64,000 nt of DNA from positions 186,001 through 250,000 of the forward strand of contig JADJOY010000008.1 of assembly GCA_016713535.1 (NCBI GenBank), written 5' to 3'. The notes below the pieces were generated by a model. That model was not told the origin of the DNA. It saw nothing but the letters and a program-made list of their open reading frames with translations, and did no database searches. This document shows, one piece after another, positions 47,247-56,124 of the stretch (the first letter of the stretch is position 1; every line of letters starts with the position of its first letter). Made by a program: the position numbers and the translations under genes. The stretch comes from Deltaproteobacteria bacterium. GTDB lineage: Bacteria > JADJOY01.

Positions 47247-47345
47247 CCGGTACCTCTCGCGTTGCTCTGGCGCGGCCGGTCCCTCGGCCGCCGCCGTTTC
47301 GTTGGACCGCCGCGAGGGACCGCGGTCGGTCAGCCGGTCAGCGAA

Positions 47346-47828
47346 TCACGGCTTCCACTGGGCTCCCTCGCGGGTCCAGGGGTTGTCGCTCGCGGTGGCG
47401 GGGAGCGCGACCCGCACCTTGCACTCCGTCATGAGCTTCTCGCCGACGCCGAGCTTCACGTCGAGGCTCGCCCAGCCGCAGCCCACGTCGTCGGTCTCGA
47501 CCTTCTCGACCGTGGCGCGGAACACCATACGATCGCCCGGGAACACCGAGTCCTTCATGCGGAACTTCATGCGGCCGATGCGCCCGTGAGGCCCGGTCCA
47601 GTCGGTGACGTAGCGCTCGAACCAGGCGGCCTGGTTGGGCGTGTTGAGGAAGATGTCCTGCACGCCGTTGCGGTTCACCGCGAAGTCCTTGTCGTGGTGC
47701 ATGGGGCGGAAGTCGCGGGTGGCGAGGGCGCCGAGGACCACGGTGGTGGCGCTGACGTCGAAGGCGAGCTCGGGGACGACGTCGCCGGCCCGGACGCGAT
47801 CGAGGGTGAGCTTCACGGGCGTGGTCAT
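47346..47828 (-). CDS. MaoC-type enoyl-CoA hydratase subunit
   Basis: A 160-residue hot-dog-fold protein. The MaoC catalytic motif region reads RDFRPMHHDKDFAV, with Asp and His in a hydratase-2-like arrangement, and IFLNTPNQAAWFERYVTDW follows. The start overlaps the stop of the upstream FAS1-dehydratase-like gene by four bases (47825-47828), so the two are probably a heterodimer like HadAB or ChsH1/ChsH2. It hydrates the enoyl-CoA made by the adjacent dehydrogenase. Confidence 0.85.
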   Translation of the reverse strand: MTTPVKLTLDRVRAGDVVPELAFDVSATTVVLGALATRDFRPMHHDKDFAVNRNGVQDIFLNTPNQAAWFERYVTDWTGPHGRIGRMKFRMKDSVFPGDRMVFRATVEKVETDDVGCGWASLDVKLGVGEKLMTECKVRVALPATASDNPWTREGAQWKP

Positions 47829-48340
47829 CGGTTCCCCCGTCGATAGCCGAGGCCGGTGTAGATCTCCTTGCCGACCATCGTGCCGTCCTGGTTGAAGTAC
47901 TCGACGTCGATCACCCAGAAGCGCCCGAGGCCGAGCTTGGTCTGCTTCAGGTCGCTCACGGAGCGCAGCACCTGGTGGGCGCGCAGGTGGTCGCCGGGGC
48001 GGATCGGCGCGTAGAAGATGACCTCGTTGTCGGTCATCACCGCCTCGGGCAGCTCGAGCCTCTCCTTGAGGTCGAAGTGGATCTGCAGCGGCAGGCGCTG
48101 CTTGGTGCGTCCGGGCGCCCAGTGGTGAGGGCGGAACCACACCGACATCATGGTGGGCGGAGTCATGAGGCCGCCGGTGATCTCGCGGGCCACGGCCTCG
48201 TCCCAGAAGAGTGGGTTGCCGTTCTGGGTGGAGGAGCAGCTCGAGTAGACGTAGCCCTTCTCGACCTCGAACTCGGGCTCTTCCTCGTAGCGGACCTGGT
48301 CGATCCAGCCCTTCACTTCGTCGGGTAGCGGCTCGGACAT
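47825..48340 (-). CDS. MaoC-like (FAS1-type dehydratase) partner subunit
   Basis: A 171-residue protein of the N-terminal MaoC-dehydratase family. CSSTQNGNPLFWDEAVA, LMTPPTMMSVWFRPHHW and HQVLRSVSDLKQTKLGLGRF are recognisable. It usually forms the non-catalytic half of a heterodimeric hydratase with a MaoC partner; the partner gene overlaps its stop. The pattern repeats at 50947-51824. Confidence 0.8.
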   Translation of the reverse strand: MSEPLPDEVKGWIDQVRYEEEPEFEVEKGYVYSSCSSTQNGNPLFWDEAVAREITGGLMTPPTMMSVWFRPHHWAPGRTKQRLPLQIHFDLKERLELPEAVMTDNEVIFYAPIRPGDHLRAHQVLRSVSDLKQTKLGLGRFWVIDVEYFNQDGTMVGKEIYTGLGYRRGNR

Positions 48341-48387
48341 CGTGATCTCCGGTCAGCGGCGGAACGGGTGGGCGAAGGCTTCGATCG

Positions 48388-49561
48388 TCATTCGACCGCG
48401 CCCGCGGCGCGCAGCTCCGCGATGCGCTCGGGCGTGACGCCGGCGGCGGCCAGAAGGGCGTCGGAGTCGGTCTCGGTGGCGGCGCGAGCGGCGTGCGGCG
48501 GGAGCTCCTCGCGCCCGCCGGCGAGGACCTCGCTCACCTGACGGAAGGCGCCGCGCTCGGGGTGCCGGGCCTGGACGAAGGCGCGACGGGCAACGAACTG
48601 ATCGTCCTCGGCGACCTCGGGGATGGTGCTCACCGGCGCGACACAGGTGTCCTTGGCGGCGAGCTCGGCGATCCACGCGTCGCGATCGCGGGTGGCGAAG
48701 GCGGCGCGGAACGCGGCGCGGATGTCCTCTTGCTTCGCGTCGTCGAGCTGGTGCGGGATCCACTCGGCGCAGCCGAGGAGCTTGCAGAGGTTGGCGAAGA
48801 ACGCGGGCTCGATCGCGCCCACCGAGAGCCAGCGGCCGTCGGCGCAGGCGTAGACGTCGTAGCAGGCGTAGCGGCCGGTGAGGATGTCGCCGCCGGGGCC
48901 GGGCTCCTCGCCGGTGGCGAGGAAGCGATCGACGTGGAGCGACATGAGGTGGAGGACGCCGTCGGCGACCGAGACGTCGAGCCACGCGCCCGCGCCGCTG
49001 CGCTCGCGCTGGAGGAGCGCGGCGAGGATCGCGATGACCGCGTGCATGCCCCCCGCGGCGCTGTCGGCGACGGTGGCGCCGGGGATCGCGGGGCCACCGT
49101 CCTCGCGCCGTCCTGAGCAGTGAAGGAACCCGCCGACGGCGAGATAGTTGATGTCGTGGCCGGCCCAGGTCGCGCGCGGCCCGTCCTGGCCGTAGCCGCT
49201 CGTCGAGCACAGGATCGCGCGCGGGTTCACGGCGCGGAGCGCCTCCCAGCCGATGCCGAGGCGCGCCACCACGCCGGGCCGGTAGCTCTCGATCACGACG
49301 TCGGCCTTCGCGGCCAGCGCGAGGAACGCCTCCTTGCCCTCGGCAGCCTTGAGGTCGATGCGGACGCGCTTCATGCCGCGCCCGGCGCCGTAGGAGAAGA
49401 AGGGAGGTTCGATCTGCACCGAACCCTTCTTCGCGGTCGGGCTCACCTTCACGACGGTCGCGCCGTAGTCGGCGAGGATCCGCGAGGCGCGCGCCGCCGG
49501 ACCGACGCTCGCCAGGTCGAGCACCGTCACGCCCCTCGAGCCGAACCAGCGAGCCGGTCAT
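48388..49561 (-). CDS. CaiB/BaiF-family CoA-transferase, start affected by a 1-base shift
   Basis: A class III CoA-transferase of about 390 residues. Motifs include VLDLASVGPAARASRILADYG, VVIESYRPGVVARLGIGWEA and the catalytic Asp in GHDINYLAVGG (D126 counted from the GTG at 49530). It moves CoA between a donor thioester and the pathway acid. In the current frame it would start at GTG 49530, but the family's usual N-terminus is found one frame away as MTGSLVRLEG from ATG 49561. Removing one C of the run at 49532-49535 joins them. The two reads agree on one protein. Confidence 0.85.
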
Positions 49562-49604
49562 GGGGCCGCGCCTCCCCGGCGTGAAGGGCGCGACGGTCGG
49601 GCTC

Positions 49605-49668
49605 GCGGGGGGACGGAGCCCCCCGCGCTACGAACGGCGCCGTAGCGACGGGGGTTCCATCCCCCGTC
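49605..49668. repeat. GC-rich hairpin repeats (two units, opposite orientation)
   Basis: GCGGGGGGACGGAGCCCCCC with a GCGCTACG tail at 49605-49632, then CGTAGCGACGGGGGTTCCAT with its completing arm at 49640-49668. They lie between the CoA-transferase and dehydrogenase genes. Confidence 0.7.
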
Positions 49669-49719
49669 GCCTGGTGCACGAGGCAGATCGGTCGAAGTCA
49701 TGGAGGCCGCTCGGTTCAC

Positions 49720-50901
49720 TCAGTAATTCCTCGGAAGCCCCAGCCCGCGCCGCGCGATGATGTTTTTCTGGATCTCCGACGCGCCGCCGCCGATGGTGTC
49801 GATCACCGTGTAGCGGTAGGTCTTCTCGGCGCGGCCCTTCATGGGGGCCTCCTCGGTGCCGACGCGGAGCTGGCTGCCGGGACTCGCGAGGTCCATCGAG
49901 GCGTCGGCGACGCGCTTCGAGAGCTCGGTGGCGTAGAGCTTGTACGTCGAGGCCTCGACGGTGGGCGGCGCTCCGCCCCGCATCGCGGCGCTCACGAATT
50001 TGAGGCCGAGGACGCGTGCGACCTCGGTCTGGGTGACGAGCTGGGCGATCTGGCTGCGCACCAGCGGATCGGCGCTGAGCGGTTCGTCGTCGCGGGTGGC
50101 GGTACGCGCCCACTCGCACAGCACCTCGACGCGCGCCTGGATCGGCGCGAACGTGAACATCGTGAAGCGCTCGAGGTCGAGCGCCTCCGAGATGTACTGG
50201 AAGCCCTTGCCGAGCTCGCCCACGCGATAGTCGTCTCCCACGTACACGTCGTCGAAGAACACCTGGTTGGTGATCTCGTCGCCGATGGTGGGCATCGACT
50301 GGACGGTGAGGCCCTTGGCCTTCATCGGCAGCAGGAAGAGCGTGATGCCGGCGTGCTTGGGGGCGTCCGGGTTGGTACGCGCGCCCACCCAGTACCAGTC
50401 GGCGAAGTGGGCCGAGGTGGTGAAGATCTTCTGCCCGTTGAGGCGCCAGCCCTCAGCATCGCGCACCGCGCGGAGCTGCATGTTGGCGGCGTCGGAGCCC
50501 GCCTCCGGCTCGCTGTACCCGATCGCGAACTCGACCTCGTTGCGCAGGATCTTGGGCAGGAACTCGCCCTTGAGCTTGGCGCTGCCGTGGCGGATCAGGG
50601 TCTTGCCGATGATACCGACGCCCTTGCCGATCTGCGGCGCACCGCGCCCCGCGAGACGCTCGTTCAGGAGGTACTCGTAGACGCCGCTCTGCTCCGAGCC
50701 GCCGTGCTCCCTGGGCCAGGTGAGACCGAGCCAGCCGCGGTCGGCGATCTTGCGCATGAACGCGCGCCGCGGCGGCGTGTCGACGAGCTGCGCCATGTTC
50801 TCGCGCGTGACGTCCATGACCTCGGGATCGCGGTTCTCGTCGAGGAACCGGTCCACGTCCGCGAGGAAGTCGTGCTCTGCGTCGGTGAAGGCGAAGTCCA
50901 C
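49720..50901 (-). CDS. Acyl-CoA dehydrogenase (copy 2 of the tandem arrangement)
   Basis: A 393-residue acyl-CoA dehydrogenase. GWLGLTWPREHGGSEQSG, AIGYSEPEAGSDAANMQLRA (FAD-binding loop) and IGGGASEIQKNIIARRGLGLPR at the C-terminus are typical. The family resembles FadE30/IpdE-type enzymes of steroid-ring catabolism more than fatty-acid dehydrogenases, judged by the ending and loop. It may form a heteromer with the dehydrogenase at 46101. It sits between the CoA-transferase and the second MaoC pair. Confidence 0.88.
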   Translation of the reverse strand: MDFAFTDAEHDFLADVDRFLDENRDPEVMDVTRENMAQLVDTPPRRAFMRKIADRGWLGLTWPREHGGSEQSGVYEYLLNERLAGRGAPQIGKGVGIIGKTLIRHGSAKLKGEFLPKILRNEVEFAIGYSEPEAGSDAANMQLRAVRDAEGWRLNGQKIFTTSAHFADWYWVGARTNPDAPKHAGITLFLLPMKAKGLTVQSMPTIGDEITNQVFFDDVYVGDDYRVGELGKGFQYISEALDLERFTMFTFAPIQARVEVLCEWARTATRDDEPLSADPLVRSQIAQLVTQTEVARVLGLKFVSAAMRGGAPPTVEASTYKLYATELSKRVADASMDLASPGSQLRVGTEEAPMKGRAEKTYRYTVIDTIGGGASEIQKNIIARRGLGLPRNY

Positions 50902-50946
50902 GGCGGCCCCCGGAGATCCTGTGGCAAGCGTCTCTGTTCGACCCGC

Positions 50947-51369
50947 TCAGGGAACGACGAAGCTCATGGCGCCCTCGACGGCGACGGCGCCAGCCTGATT
51001 GGTGCACACCAGCTCGACGTCCACGCACCGCTCGCCGTTCGCCTCGTACTTGCGGGCGACCTTGCCCGAGCAGGTGATGAGGTCGCCGGGGAATAGCGGC
51101 GTCTTCCAGCGCACCTTGGTGCGACGCACGTTCTCGGGGCCGAGCCAGTTGGTGGCGTAGGTGTTGAGCACGCCGGCCTGATACATGCCGACCACCAGCG
51201 GGCGGGTGAAGCCGGACGCCTGCGCGAAGTCGACGTCGTGGTGGATCGGATTGAAGTCACCCGAGGCGCCCTGATACCGCACCACGTCGGTCAAGGTGAT
51301 GGGGCCGACGGTCCAGGGCTCCGGTCCCTGGCCCTCGACGAGGCTCTCCCACGCGATGGCCGACGTCAT
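50947..51369 (-). CDS. MaoC-type enoyl-CoA hydratase subunit (second pair)
   Basis: A 140-residue hot-dog-fold protein with the hydratase-2-like motif GASGDFNPIHHDVDFAQ, where D and H are the catalytic pair. YQAGVLNTYATNWLG and KVRWKTPLFPGDLITCSG follow. Its start shares one base with the stop of the partner gene (TGATG-like overlap at 51369), indicating coupled translation of a heterodimer. Confidence 0.87.
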   Translation of the reverse strand: MTSAIAWESLVEGQGPEPWTVGPITLTDVVRYQGASGDFNPIHHDVDFAQASGFTRPLVVGMYQAGVLNTYATNWLGPENVRRTKVRWKTPLFPGDLITCSGKVARKYEANGERCVDVELVCTNQAGAVAVEGAMSFVVP

Positions 51370-51824
51370 CAGCCGCCCTCCTCGGGGTTCTTCGCGGTCT
51401 CGACGCCGGTGAGACGCGCCTCGGCCACCAGGTTGCCGGCTTCGTCGCGGTACTCGGTGACCATCACCGCGAACGTCATGGTTCCCCCGCGCTTGCCCTG
51501 CTTCTCGAAGATCTTCTCGATCCGCGAGGTGCCGATGAGCCGCGTGCCGGCCCGGGGCGGTGGCCCGTGGAACACGAACTCCTGCTCGGCGTGCATGCCG
51601 CGCTTCGGGTCCATCCGCACCTTTTCCCACGGGTTGCTGCCGGGGACGCGGGTCTCCCAGAAGAACGCGGTGGTGAGAAAGGTGGGCGGGCAGGCCGGAT
51701 GGTGGCCCTCGAAGTGAGCGGGGTGCGTCGACTTCGTCGCGGTCGCGAACTCGTGGATCTTGCCGCGCTCGACGTCGAGCGCGAAGGGAACGCCGGTCTC
51801 GCCGAGTGCCGCCTTGTCGACCAT
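51369..51824 (-). CDS. MaoC-like (FAS1-type dehydratase) partner subunit (second pair)
   Basis: A 151-residue N-terminal MaoC-dehydratase protein. VERGKIHEFATATKSTHP and CPPTFLTTAFFWETRVPG are typical; AEQEFVFHGPPPRAGTRL matches the strand after the binding loop. It pairs with the MaoC subunit that overlaps its stop. Compared with the first pair the order (partner then MaoC) is the same, so the two sets are in tandem arrangement. Confidence 0.8.
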   Translation of the reverse strand: MVDKAALGETGVPFALDVERGKIHEFATATKSTHPAHFEGHHPACPPTFLTTAFFWETRVPGSNPWEKVRMDPKRGMHAEQEFVFHGPPPRAGTRLIGTSRIEKIFEKQGKRGGTMTFAVMVTEYRDEAGNLVAEARLTGVETAKNPEEGG

Positions 51825-51882
51825 GGATCGCCTCGCTGCCGCCTTCTCGGTCGCGGGTCGCGCGCGCGGCGCGGCCCGAGCC

Positions 51883-52665
51883 TCAGGGATGCTGACTGCT
51901 CACCGCGACGCACTCGCCGGTCATGTAGCTCGACAGGTCGCTGGCCAGGAACATCATCACGTTCGCCACTTCCCAGGGCTCGGCACCGCGGCCGAACGCT
52001 TCCTTCTGCTCGAGCTCCTCGAGCAGCCCGTCGGGCATCACCTTGGTCAGGAACTTGTGGGTGGCGAGGCTCGGCGCGACCGCGTTCACACGAACGCCGT
52101 GCTCCGCCGCCTCCAGGGCGACGCAGCGGGTGAGCGCCATCACGCCCGCCTTCGCGGCGGCGTAATGGGCCTGGCGCTCCTGGGCGCGCCAGCCGAGGAC
52201 GGACGCGTTGTTCACGACGGCTCCGGTGCCGCGCCGGTACATGTGCGGCAACATCGCCCGTAACATGCGGAAGGTGCCGGTCAACGTGATGCCGATCACC
52301 GCGTTCCACTGATCGTCGGTCATCTCGACGATCGGCGCGTTGCCGCCGAGGCCGGCGTTGTTGATCAGTACGTCGACGTGGCCGAGCTCCGCGACGGCGG
52401 CGTCCACCAGGGCTCGCACCTGCGCTTCCTCGGCGACGTTGCAGAGCGCGGTGGGCGGTCGTCGCCCGGTGAGGCGCTCGAGCTCCGCCGCGGCTTCACC
52501 GAGACGGCGCTCGTGGATGTCGCTGATCATCACCGTGGCGCCCTCTTCGGACGCGCGGCGGGCGGCGGCGAAGCCGATCCCGGTGCCCGCCGCGGCGGTC
52601 ACCAGGACGTTCTTTCCGGCGAGCAGCGCGTGGCCGGTGGGATAGGGCGGCGGCTTGACGGTCAT
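51883..52665 (-). CDS. IpdF-like short-chain dehydrogenase/reductase
   Basis: A 260-residue SDR. The NAD(P)-binding motif is AAAGTGIGFAAARR, and the catalytic residues are S155, Y168 and K172 (NNASVLGWRAQ, HYAAAKAGV). The sequence closely follows the actinobacterial IpdF (Rv3559c-type) group, including DIHERRLGEAA, TRCVALEAAEHGVRVNAV and the C-terminal SSQHP. IpdF oxidises a hydroxyl of the HIP (C/D-ring) steroid intermediate. It is the first gene of the minus-strand run, and the KstR-like box ends 9 bp upstream of its start. Confidence 0.85.
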   Translation of the reverse strand: MTVKPPPYPTGHALLAGKNVLVTAAAGTGIGFAAARRASEEGATVMISDIHERRLGEAAAELERLTGRRPPTALCNVAEEAQVRALVDAAVAELGHVDVLINNAGLGGNAPIVEMTDDQWNAVIGITLTGTFRMLRAMLPHMYRRGTGAVVNNASVLGWRAQERQAHYAAAKAGVMALTRCVALEAAEHGVRVNAVAPSLATHKFLTKVMPDGLLEELEQKEAFGRGAEPWEVANVMMFLASDLSSYMTGECVAVSSQHP

Positions 52666-52673
52666 GACGAAAA

Positions 52674-52687
52674 TAGAACACGTTTCA
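52674..52687. promoter_or_regulatory. KstR-like operator in the SDR/LLM divergent promoter
   Basis: On the minus strand TGAAACGTGTTCTA, matching TnnAACnnGTTnnA at every fixed position and differing from 28657-28670 by one base. The flanks are also alike (A/T-rich after the box). It lies between the SDR (start 52665) and LLM (start 52775) genes, 9 and 88 bp away. A TetR-type repressor bound here could control both arms. Confidence 0.65.
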
Positions 52688-52774
52688 CTTCGGCGCCGCG
52701 AGTGTAGTGACCGCCCCAGACGGTGTAAAGACGGCGCCTCGCGTGAGCGTCACGCGCATCGAGGAGCAGGGCTC

Positions 52775-53617
52775 ATGATGAAGCTCGGGGTCACGATCTT
52801 CGCGACCGACCAGTGCATGGACGTGGTCGAGCTCGCCCGCGAGAGCGAGGCGCGCGGCTTCCACTCGCTCTACATCCCCGAGCACACCCACATCCCGACC
52901 AGCCGCCGCACCCCGCCGCCCACCGGCGACGCGGTGCTGGCCGAGGAGTACAAGCGCACCCTCGATCCGTTCGTGGCGCTCGGCGCGTGCGCGGCGGTGA
53001 CGCAGAAGCTGGTGCTCGGCACCGGTATCGCGCTGGTGGCGCAGCGCGACCCGATCGTGTTCGCGAAGGAGATCGCCACCCTCGACGTGCTGTCGAAGGG
53101 CCGCGCCGTGCTCGGCATCGGCTTCGGCTGGAACGAGGACGAGATGGAGGACCACGGCGTCACCTTCAAGGAGCGCCGTGACGTGGCGCGCGAGAAGATG
53201 CTCGCGATGCAAGCGTTGTGGGCGAACGAGGTGGCGAGCTTCGAGGGCCAGTACGTGAAGATCCCGCCGTGCTGGTCGTGGCCCAAACCTGTGCAGAAGC
53301 CGCGGGTGCCGATCCTGATCGGTGGCGGCGGCGGGCCCAAGCTCTTCGCGCACATCGCCGAGTATGCCGACGGCTGGATCCCGATCGGCGGTGCGGGCGT
53401 GCGCGAGCTGATCCCGCAGCTCCACGCTGCGGTCGAGGCGCGCGGGCGCGACCCCAGGTCGATCCGCGTGATCCCGTTCGGCACGCTGCCCACGCCCGGG
53501 AAGCTCGACTACTACGCCTCGCTCGGCATCGACGAGGTGGTGCTGCGCATTCCGTCGGCTCCGCGCGACACGGTGATGCCCATGCTCGACGAGTTCCGGA
53601 AGCTGCTCCCGAGCTGA
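52775..53617 (+). CDS. LLM-class (F420-dependent type) oxidoreductase
   Basis: A 280-residue luciferase-like protein starting MMKLGVTIFATDQCMDVVEL at 52775, with GAGGAG upstream. GFHSLYIPEHTHIPTSR, VLGTGIALVAQRDP and AVLGIGFGWNEDEMEDHG are signature segments for F420-binding members. It may reduce a steroid-like enone or an unsaturated CoA-thioester; the exact substrate is unknown. It is the first gene of the plus arm, followed 17 bp later by the P450 gene. Confidence 0.88.
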   Translation: MMKLGVTIFATDQCMDVVELARESEARGFHSLYIPEHTHIPTSRRTPPPTGDAVLAEEYKRTLDPFVALGACAAVTQKLVLGTGIALVAQRDPIVFAKEIATLDVLSKGRAVLGIGFGWNEDEMEDHGVTFKERRDVAREKMLAMQALWANEVASFEGQYVKIPPCWSWPKPVQKPRVPILIGGGGGPKLFAHIAEYADGWIPIGGAGVRELIPQLHAAVEARGRDPRSIRVIPFGTLPTPGKLDYYASLGIDEVVLRIPSAPRDTVMPMLDEFRKLLPS

Positions 53618-53634
53618 CGCCGGGACCGAGCGAC

Positions 53635-54884
53635 ATGCGACTCGACGAGATCGACCTTACCGACCTCGATCGATTCCAGCGCGGCTCCCCCACGAGGCGT
53701 TCACGGCGCTGCGCCGCGAGGCTCCGGTGTGGTGGCACCCGCCCACGCCACGCGCGCCGGGTGGCGAGGGCTTCTGGGTCGTGAGCCGGCACGCCACGGC
53801 ACGGCGCGTGCTGCTCGACACCCGGACGTTCTCCTCCGAGAGCGGGCCGGGACGCGACGGCGGCGGCACCACGCTCGTGGACTATCCGCGCGGGCAGGGG
53901 CCCGGGCAGATGATCACCATGACCGATCCGCCCGCGCACACGCGCCTCCGGCGGCTGGTGAACCACGGCTTCACGCCGCGGCGCTTCGCGGCCCTCGAGG
54001 CGGGGATCCGCGCCCGCGCGGCGCGCACGCTCGACGCGGTGGTGGCGCGCGGCGAGTGCGACTTCCTCGTCGAGGTCGCGGCCGAGCTTCCGCTCCAGGT
54101 CATCGCCGAGATCCTCGGCGTACCCCAGGACGATCGCCACAAGCTCTTCGCGTGGGCGAACGCCTTCACCGATCAGGAGGACGGCCAGAACGCGGGCTCG
54201 CTCGACGCCGCGCGCGCCGCGGCGATGGAGGCCTTCGGCTACGCTCACGCGTTGATCGAGCGAAAGCGCGCCGAGCCGGGCGCCGACATCCTGAGGGTGC
54301 TGGTCGCCGCCGAGCTGCCCGACGAGGACGGCGGCCATCGCCAGCTTGACACGGTCGAGCTCGACCTCTTCTTCGTGCTGCTGCTCACCGCCGGCTCCGA
54401 GACCACGCGCAACGCCATCGCCGGCGGCCTGCTGGCGCTGATCGAGCGCCCCGACGCCTGGGACAGGCTTCGCGCCGACACCGCGACGCTCCTGCCGATG
54501 GCGATCGAGGAGCTGCTGCGCTGGACCTCGCCCACGGCCTACAACCGCCGCACCGCCACGGAAGACCTGGAGCTCGAGGGAGCGCGGATCCGCGCCGGTG
54601 ACAAGGTGTCGGTGTGGTACGCGTCGGCGAACCGCGACGAGGCGGTGTTCGCCGAGCCGTTTGCGCTCGATCTCGCGCGCCAGCCGAACGAGCACCTCGC
54701 GTTCGGTCACGGCCCGCATCTCTGCCTGGGTGCCCCGCTCGCGCGGCTCGAGATGCGGGTGATGTTCGAGGAGCTCCTCGCGCGCGTGGCGCGGGTCGAG
54801 CTCACCGCCCCCGTCGCGTGGATGCGCACCAACAAGTTCATCGGCCTGCGCCACATGCCGGTGCGCCTCTCACGCGCGCGCTGA
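53635..54884 (+). CDS. Cytochrome P450, N-terminus affected by a 1-base shift
   Basis: A soluble P450 of about 416 residues. Motifs: LLTAGSETTRNA (I-helix), EELLRWTSPTAYNRR and the haem loop FGHGPHLCLGAPLAR. From ATG 53635 the first residues (MRLDEIDLTDLDRFQRG) read in one frame, and HEAFTALRREAPVWWHPPTP in the next. Adding one base to the G/C run near 53682-53690 joins them. It lies on the plus arm of the second divergon and is a candidate substrate hydroxylase. A ferredoxin partner is not in the window. Confidence 0.85.
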
Positions 54885-54915
54885 AGAGCCGCGCGCCGTG
54901 CCAGCGAGGATCCCG

Positions 54916-55284
54916 ATGCCCACGATCGACACGGTTCCCGCCCGCTACATGGAGGCCGTCAACGCCCGGAGCCTCGACGGTCTGCGCACCCTCTTCCGCG
55001 ACGACGTGGTGCTCCACCACCCGATGGGGCTCTTCGAGGGGCGAGAGCTGGTGGTCGGCTTCTACGAGAACGCGGTGTTCCGGGCCAAGACCCAGCTCTC
55101 GGGCGACGGGCCGGTCTTGACCGGCGGCAGTACCGTCGCGCAGCAGATGCTCGGCCGCTTCCCCGAGGACAACGGCTTTGGCATGGCGATCCCGGATCAG
55201 CGCGCCATGGACCTCTTCGATTGCGATGCCGACGGCCGCGTCGCCACGATCACGATCTACTACCTGAGCTTCCCGTCGCGCTGA
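54916..55284 (+). CDS. SnoaL-like (NTF2-fold) protein
   Basis: A 122-residue NTF2-fold protein from ATG 54916. PARYMEAVNARSLDGLRTLF and DDVVLHHPMGLFEGR are the typical first helix and strand; ATITIYYLSFPSR ends it. Members include ketosteroid isomerase-like enzymes. It follows the P450 after 31 bp and ends the plus arm, mirroring the other cluster's ending. Confidence 0.75.
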   Translation: MPTIDTVPARYMEAVNARSLDGLRTLFRDDVVLHHPMGLFEGRELVVGFYENAVFRAKTQLSGDGPVLTGGSTVAQQMLGRFPEDNGFGMAIPDQRAMDLFDCDADGRVATITIYYLSFPSR

Positions 55285-55438
55285 GCTGGCCGGCGGCGCG
55301 CCGGAAGCGATCCCGGACGCGAGCGGTCGCGCCACTCAGCTAGGACCGTCGGCGTGTTTCGGACGCGAGTCGGCGCTGTGGTGACGGCTTCCGCCCACAG
55401 CCCCGGCGCCCGGAGCGCGCCGTGCTGGATTCGCGGCG

Positions 55439-55720
55439 ATGGCTGCCAGCACCGCCGAAAGCCTTCGCGCACACCTCGCGCTCGTTGCCCAAGCCAAGTC
55501 GAGGGCGCAACGCGACGACATCTCGGAGCACCTCGCAGCCTCGTGCGACGAGCGGCTGGACGCCACGCTGCGCCTGTCGCAGCGGTGGATCGATGCGCGT
55601 GGAGACGTCGATCCGTCCATCGATGACGACGCCGAGACCTGGCGGCGGGTGTGCTGCGGTTGGGGGCGCGCGGCCGTTGAGCGACGAGCTACGCCGGCTG
55701 TTAGCCCGGGTTATTCATGA
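55439..55720 (+). pseudogene. Hypothetical protein interrupted by a small element
   Basis: Residues 1-70 (MAASTAESLRAHLALVAQ, then an Arg/Glu-rich helix and DVDPSIDDDAETWRR) look like real protein. The last 15 or so codons run into the inverted-repeat element at 55705. The original C-terminus appears to be cut off. No family was recognised. Confidence 0.4.
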
Positions 55721-55880
55721 AGGTTCGTAGCGAGGCCGCCAAGCGTCGAGCAGATTCGGGCAAACGCAGGATTTCTGACCGCAAGCGTACTCAACGATAC
55801 GTCGAGGACCGGAAATCCGAGTACGCCCGAAGATGCCGGCGATCGGCGGCCGCAGTAGAACGCTCCATGAATAATCCGGG
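55705..55880. mobile_element. MITE-like element with 16-bp terminal inverted repeats
   Basis: The 176-bp unit starts CCCGGGTTATTCATGA (55705-55720) and ends CCATGAATAATCCGGG (55865-55880), which is the reverse complement at 14 of 16 positions. It is visibly less GC-rich than its surroundings and holds no transposase. The ends resemble those of IS1380-family elements, which suggests a non-autonomous derivative; that family assignment is tentative. No target-site duplication is clear. It interrupts the gene at 55439. Confidence 0.55.
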
Positions 55881-55988
55881 TTGGATGGACCCGAGGCGCT
55901 GGCCAGCCACAGCGGGATCCGGTTCGCCGTGATCGGAGGAGTCGCGCGCTGAGCGTGGGTTCGGCCCCGTGCGACGCTCGGTCTCGAC

Positions 55989-56123
55989 GTGATCGCCGGC
56001 ACCACCGAGGCGGGGCCGATCGACTCGTCGGCCGGCCGCGCGGGATTCGTCGTGAGGAGCACCGAGGCCGAAGCGGCAAACGTCGAGGTCGTGCTCCCGG
56101 AGCGCCTGCGTCGGCCACGCTGA
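55989..56123 (+). pseudogene. Fragment of an unknown gene
   Basis: A 44-residue reading frame (GTTEAGPIDSSAGRAGF, then EAEAANVEVVLPERLR) with the look of a C-terminal protein fragment. Another short piece, EALASHSGIRFAVIGGVA, at about 55892-55950, recalls nucleotidyltransferase-type proteins. Both lie beside the MITE-like element and are probably gene debris. Confidence 0.25.
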
Positions 56124-56124
56124 T

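Noticed and set aside
55717-55932. Short Arg/Lys-rich reading frame inside the inverted-repeat element
   Set aside because: It is contained in the MITE-like unit, has no start signal and resembles no protein.
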